The notes under the pieces were generated by a model that made no database searches, was not told the origin of the DNA, and was given only the letters and a program-made list of their open reading frames with translations. The position numbers and the translations under genes were made by a program. A stretch of DNA of 64,000 nt, from the NCBI RefSeq assembly GCF_003255815.1, contig NC_037673.1, forward strand, positions 10,743,006 through 10,807,005, given 5' to 3'. Shown piece after piece: positions 59,501 to 64,000 of this stretch. The stretch comes from Theropithecus gelada (lineage: Eukaryota; Chordata; Mammalia; Primates; Cercopithecidae). The stretch's first letter is position 1. The number at the start of each line of letters is the position of its first letter.

Positions 59501-62500
59501 GAGATAAATCAATTCCACATCTTGGAAGTTGGTATACAAGGATAAAATTACACTAAACCGTTGAAATATCCAACTATGTATTACCATATCTTGGCAACTG
59601 TATTAAACAATCACATTAGACTTTTATGGTATGAAAAATGAATTGTGGCACTTCTAGTTTGAAAGCTGGACTTCTTTATATTTAATTAGTCCCTGGGAAT
59701 TTTTAAATACTGTACTCATTGTCCCAATAATGATACTGTATATGAAAATAAGAAATTATGATCTAGCATAAAATTCTTACTGTAGTCTTAATTAGCTTAA
59801 AACGCAACCCCTAAATCTTGCCTGGTGGCTCATACCACACAGTTGGCTGCTTTTCTCTTTGTGTAAGCTCCCTCTGGGGAACTGCAGCTCAGAAATGGCA
59901 TTTGTGGAAATGACTTGGGAAAGCCAGAGCTAATTCATCAGAGAAGCACATTCTTCTAATGTTAACCCTTGACTATGTGGGAACAACGCCAAGGTCATAG
60001 CTATAGTTCCACTGGGGGCAGGCTCCCCTGGGGTAGACTCCAAAAGGATCCCTGTGTGCCCTGGTGGCCGCAAAAAGGCTTGCCAAGGGGATGCAGGGTT
60101 TGGGGTTTTAAGGGAATCCATTTTCAGATTCTCGACTTCCTTATGCACTCTGAACAAAACTGATCTGCCTGAAAAACGTGCTTGCATGTTCTTTCACAGG
60201 TTCCCTTCTCTTGTTTTACAACACCAGGTCAATTTTCTCCCTGCTGCAGATTGGCAAACATTCTCTGAGATGAAGCCAAGAGTATTGCTTAATGCCAGTG
60301 TCTGGGTTGAGGAAGAACAACCATGATGACGGACAGTCATCGTTTTCTTCAATGAGGCAGTTTCTAGTTCTTTACCTTCCACAAGATTGAAGGAAGACTA
60401 AATGAAGTTGACAGTTAATAGATCATTAAAAATAACTTGATGATGGATCCCAATGAGATTTTTAAACATCAATGCATAAGAAGTTCAAAGAATCAAGTAG
60501 CATTACTATAAGGAAAGACTGTCTATTCTCTTTACCTTACACATATGAGCAATGTTTCTCAGTATTTAAATCTATAAAAAACAAACAAAGAAAGAGAATA
60601 AAATGAGACTGAATCTTGTTCAATCAAGCAATAAGTAATATTATTTTTAAATATATGAATGCATTGGGAAAAAAGGCTCATCCATCTGGTGAATACATTT
60701 CCAATACAGTTTTACATTTTATATTGAATAATTTCAATCAAGATAAATGACATATTATTTTGATCAATTTTATTCTGCTAATAACTACAGTAATAATTTA
60801 TAAGAAAGTTTTAATTTAAAGCCCAATACCATAAGAAATATTTAAAATATATCTTAATTTGTATAAATTTTGTTAGCAAAGAGAATAAGAGAATAAGCAA
60901 TAAGAGACTTTAAAGCATAAAATACATTAATCAGGGTAAAACTTTTGGGGGATGTACAAAGCTTGTATGTTTAAGGAGGAAAAGGAATGATGTAGAGTTT
61001 CTAATGTTGATAAATAATCTGCTCACATATTGCTGAAGAACATGACGTTGGGTACTAAACCACTGTGGTATCCAGATTTTTAAAGACATATTTAAAAGAT
61101 GGATGTGTCAGTTTTATTTTTAAAATGCCACCTGGGAAACTAAACTATATTCTTGGCAACAATTTAAATCTAAAAATGTGAGGGGATTGGGGTTAACAAG
61201 GAAAAATAAATTGCACACCCCTACTCTTAAACATTCTGTTAATGATTTGCAATCACTGATTCTATCAATAAACTGACACAGGCATCCTCCAGCCTGTGTG
61301 TGGTCAGGCCACACCGGGGAAGCACAGGGATCCTCCGTAAGAACAGGGCATCTTCTCTCAAGGAGATTACCAGGGTGGGTCATCCAGACCCAGGAGATGC
61401 CAGCAACAGGTAAGATGACTTCAGAACTTCAGGGAACTTGGGGGTGGCGAGGGCTAGAAGAAATGGAGTCCTCTTAGGCATTTATAGGAAGGTCAAGATG
61501 AAGGCAAGGTGCGTTCCCTTGCATTTCTTTCCATTTCTTTTCTCCAAGTAAAGATACCAGCTTGTTTCAGCCAATTGTGGGGCTATTTTTATGCACATAT
61601 TTAAGCTCCTTCTTTTCTGTGTTTAAAATAAGGAATCCCACATGCCTTGGAATTTAGAAAGAAAACTAGGCAGAGACTAGCATCTAGTCACCAGATAACT
61701 GAGCAGAGACTATATAACAATCGTATAGACTGAAAAGTCCTGAATCTGGAGACTTCATAACCAATCACAGGCTGATTCCCACTATCCGGGAGGAAGAACA
61801 GGGTTCAGAGTGGAAGGATGAGAAGAGAGGAGTCTGCAGAAGATGTGCCTTCGAGATAGACAATATTCCACGTGCTCCCTCCCCTCCTTCTCTGGTAATT
61901 GTCCCCACTCTTCACATGCAGTAAGGGTCACTTAGGATTGCTCATCTACTCTGCAGAAAACAAAACCAGGGTTGGCCTACAGCTGTTTAAACCCCTACCC
62001 CATGCCTGGGTCTACCAGCCCTGTCAGCTCTACCATTTAATCTCATCCCTTTCTCTCTTGCCAAAGCAAAAAGGAGATAGAGTTATTTTTCCTAAAAGTT
62101 CATCAGAATGCTTAAAGGAAAGTCATAAAGTAAACAAATGTATAGGGAAGTCTGCGTACCTCTCAATCACGCTGTTGCTATCTAGACTGATTCCTCGTCT
62201 AATTAGACTAACTGGGATTTTAGGCAGTGGTGGCTTGTTTTTTCTGCACCCAGTTCAAGCTGGTTGCTCAGCTTCCTTCAAGCCACCTAGCAGCCCGTGG
62301 GTTACAGATTAACTAGTTGGAGGGGTGGTTGTGGTTGTTCTTGTTACTGCTAGTTATTGTCTAGGCTGCAGTTTTCCTGCATTTCATTTTTATTTCAAAC
62401 ATTTCTACATCTTCCATTCCATCTCTGCCTTGAGTTCATGAGGGATGGAGGTGGCCTTTGGAGACAACTGAGAAGCTAAAATGCAGGTTTACTAGAAGTC

Positions 62501-62985
62501 CCGCCTTAAGCTAAGCTGGGAGGATGATATAACCTGATTCAGTCACCTGGGCCTTTCCCACGGGTGCCTAGTAACTGTGGATACAGTCATGATTACAAGT
62601 ATGAGGTCACTTACCTATTTAAGATAGTTCTTTTGCAAATTGTACTTAGTTACAGAATGCTCAGTATTGTTTGTTGCTCATGGAACTTTACCTCTTGATC
62701 CAGTAGCACAGTCACACACATGTGTATAATTTAAATATTTATCCTGAGGAGCCCTGATACTTTGTCATTCGAATTCTTTTAGCAAGTGCTAGTCCTTTGC
62801 CTAACAGAAAGAAGCTCACTGTATAATTCCTCTATTTTCCCCTATGAAGATGCTTTAGAAAAAAATACTCCCCTTTCTTCAACAAACATCCTTGCCAATA
62901 TTCATCACCCACTCTATCTCTTTTTATCTGTTACCTCTTCCCTCTGAGGACTAAGCTCTGATTTTTTTTATCTTGCCCAAATTCC
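59501..62985. other. Intronic block, mostly AT-rich and unassigned
   Basis: No gene, RNA or confident repeat in about 3.5 kb. The stretch 60430-61110 is strongly AT-rich. The 137-codon frame at 61899-62312 has no family features. Confidence 0.45.
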
Positions 62986-62989
62986 TATC

Positions 62990-64000
62990 TAAGGGGTTTG
63001 GGGAGTCACGCCCTACAAACCATAAATTCTCATCAGATGGGTTTATTTAGCCCTATATATCATGATTTACTTTCCAATTTGACTCTGGCGTAACATTACG
63101 TGACAAAGAAGAAAGTCAAAATATTTTACCCCAAAACATGTTTCTTTGCCATATTTTGAAATGGTCCTGCAGAGCTGTCCTTTGTGAGGGAAAATCTGCA
63201 TCCGTAAAGAATCTCTGCTAACATAACTAGACTGTTTATTGCAGGCCCTCCCAATCCTGAAGAGATTAACTGAGAGTCTAGCACCTTTTAAAGGTCTGAA
63301 TAGGAAACATTTGTCATCTATTGTCTCTAAGGGCAGCCATTATAAGACTTCAAAGGAACCTTGGTCTCCACAATCTTTTACCTTCTTTTATTTATCTATT
63401 TATTTTTAGATGGGGTCTCACTCTGTCACCAGGCTGGAGTGCAGTGGCACGATCTCGGCTCACTGGAACCTCCGCCTCCTGGGTTCAAGAGATTGTCCTG
63501 CCTCTGCCTCCCAAGTAGCTGGGACTACAGGTGCACGCCACCATGCCCAGATAATTTTTGTATTTTCAGTAGAGACGGGGTTCCACCATGTTGGCCAGGC
63601 TGATCTCAATCTCTTGACCTCATTATCCACCCACTTTGGCCTCCCAAAGTGCTGGGATTATAGGTGTGTGCCACCATGCCCGGCCTTTCATAATCTTTTA
63701 TCTTAACCTGAACATTTCCTTTCTATTGATCCCAGGTCTTTATACAAACTCAATCAATTGTCAACCAGAAAATGTTCAGATTTACCTACAGCCCCCCTCA
63801 CTCCCTCCTCCTCCCCCTTGCCCCCCCACCCCTTGCCCTGCCTCACCACCTCTGCACTTTGAGCTGTTCCACCTTTCTGGACCAAACCAATGTATGTGAT
63901 TGATATCTCATGCCTCTCTGAACTGTATAAAACCAAGTGCACCCTGACAACTTTGGGCACATATTCTGAAGACCTCCTGAGGGCTGTGTCATGGGCCATG
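62990..64000 (+). mobile_element. ERV LTR, interrupted by an Alu and cut by the window end
   Basis: Blocks that I recall from a dispersed LTR family flank the Alu in order: gaggccctcccaatcctga-like sequence and ccttggtctccacaatcttt before it; ctattgatcccaggtcttta, ctgtataaaaccaagtgcac (TATA-like) and acctcctgagggctgtgtca after it. The 5' limit is uncertain and the 3' end lies outside. A C-rich tract is at 63787-63848. Confidence 0.5.
63388..63686 (-). mobile_element. AluS-like SINE inside the LTR
   Basis: A full minus-strand Alu. The flanks caatcttttaccttctttta and taatcttttatctta are a diverged target-site duplication. Confidence 0.93.

Noticed and set aside
1..64000. CRISPR arrays, bacterial operons, prophage or a novel defence system
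   Set aside because: There are no spaced direct repeats, ribosome-binding-site-linked gene runs or long ORFs; the repeat content and splice signals are those of a primate genome.

Overview
The window is a piece of a primate, almost certainly human, nuclear genome. It is dominated by Alu SINEs, L1, L2, MIR, MaLR/ERV LTRs and Tigger/hAT DNA transposons. It has no bacterial-type gene organisation: the open reading frames are short, overlap on both strands, and mostly lie inside repeats.

Two short protein-coding exons are supported, both on the minus strand and both bounded by consensus splice sites. They lie at 20517-20727 (211 nt) and 15753-15837 (85 nt). The junction codon is completed across the 4.7 kb intron between them. 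The peptides match my memory of the last armadillo-repeat region of delta-catenin (CTNND2, chromosome 5p15.2, transcribed from the minus strand). The window therefore looks like the 3' half of CTNND2, with transcription running from high to low coordinates. Everything else reads as intron.

Layout. 1-15.7 kb: downstream intron, with Alus at 2.3, 9.0 and 14.6 kb, an unassigned old repeat plus an L1 3' scrap at 2.9-3.8 kb, LTR remnants at 5.9 and 10.8 kb, and a Tigger-like MITE at 13.8 kb. 15.7-20.7 kb: the two exons and their intron, which holds a Tigger1 remnant starting about 44 bp upstream of the acceptor and split by an Alu. 20.7-26 kb: MIR, Alu and a U6 snRNA pseudogene. 26-30 kb: an internally deleted, nested L1M. 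30-38 kb: L1 3' end, Alu plus CA repeat, MLT1-type LTR, MER1-type hAT element and a three-armed Alu. 41.8-44 kb: a 120 bp local duplication and nested MaLR LTRs. 46-53 kb: MER5A and LTR remnants. 54.6-56.9 kb: a THE1-type provirus with both LTRs. 58.5-59.5 kb: L2 split by an Alu. 63-64 kb: an LTR split by an Alu and cut by the window end.

I found no convincing new biological system. The most unusual structures are the 93%-identical 120 bp duplication at 41.8/42.7 kb, the Tigger1 end next to a coding-exon acceptor, the three-armed Alu, and two hairpins plus a perfect palindrome in the repeat-poor block at 17-19 kb. Repeat family names come from recalled consensus sequences, not a database search.
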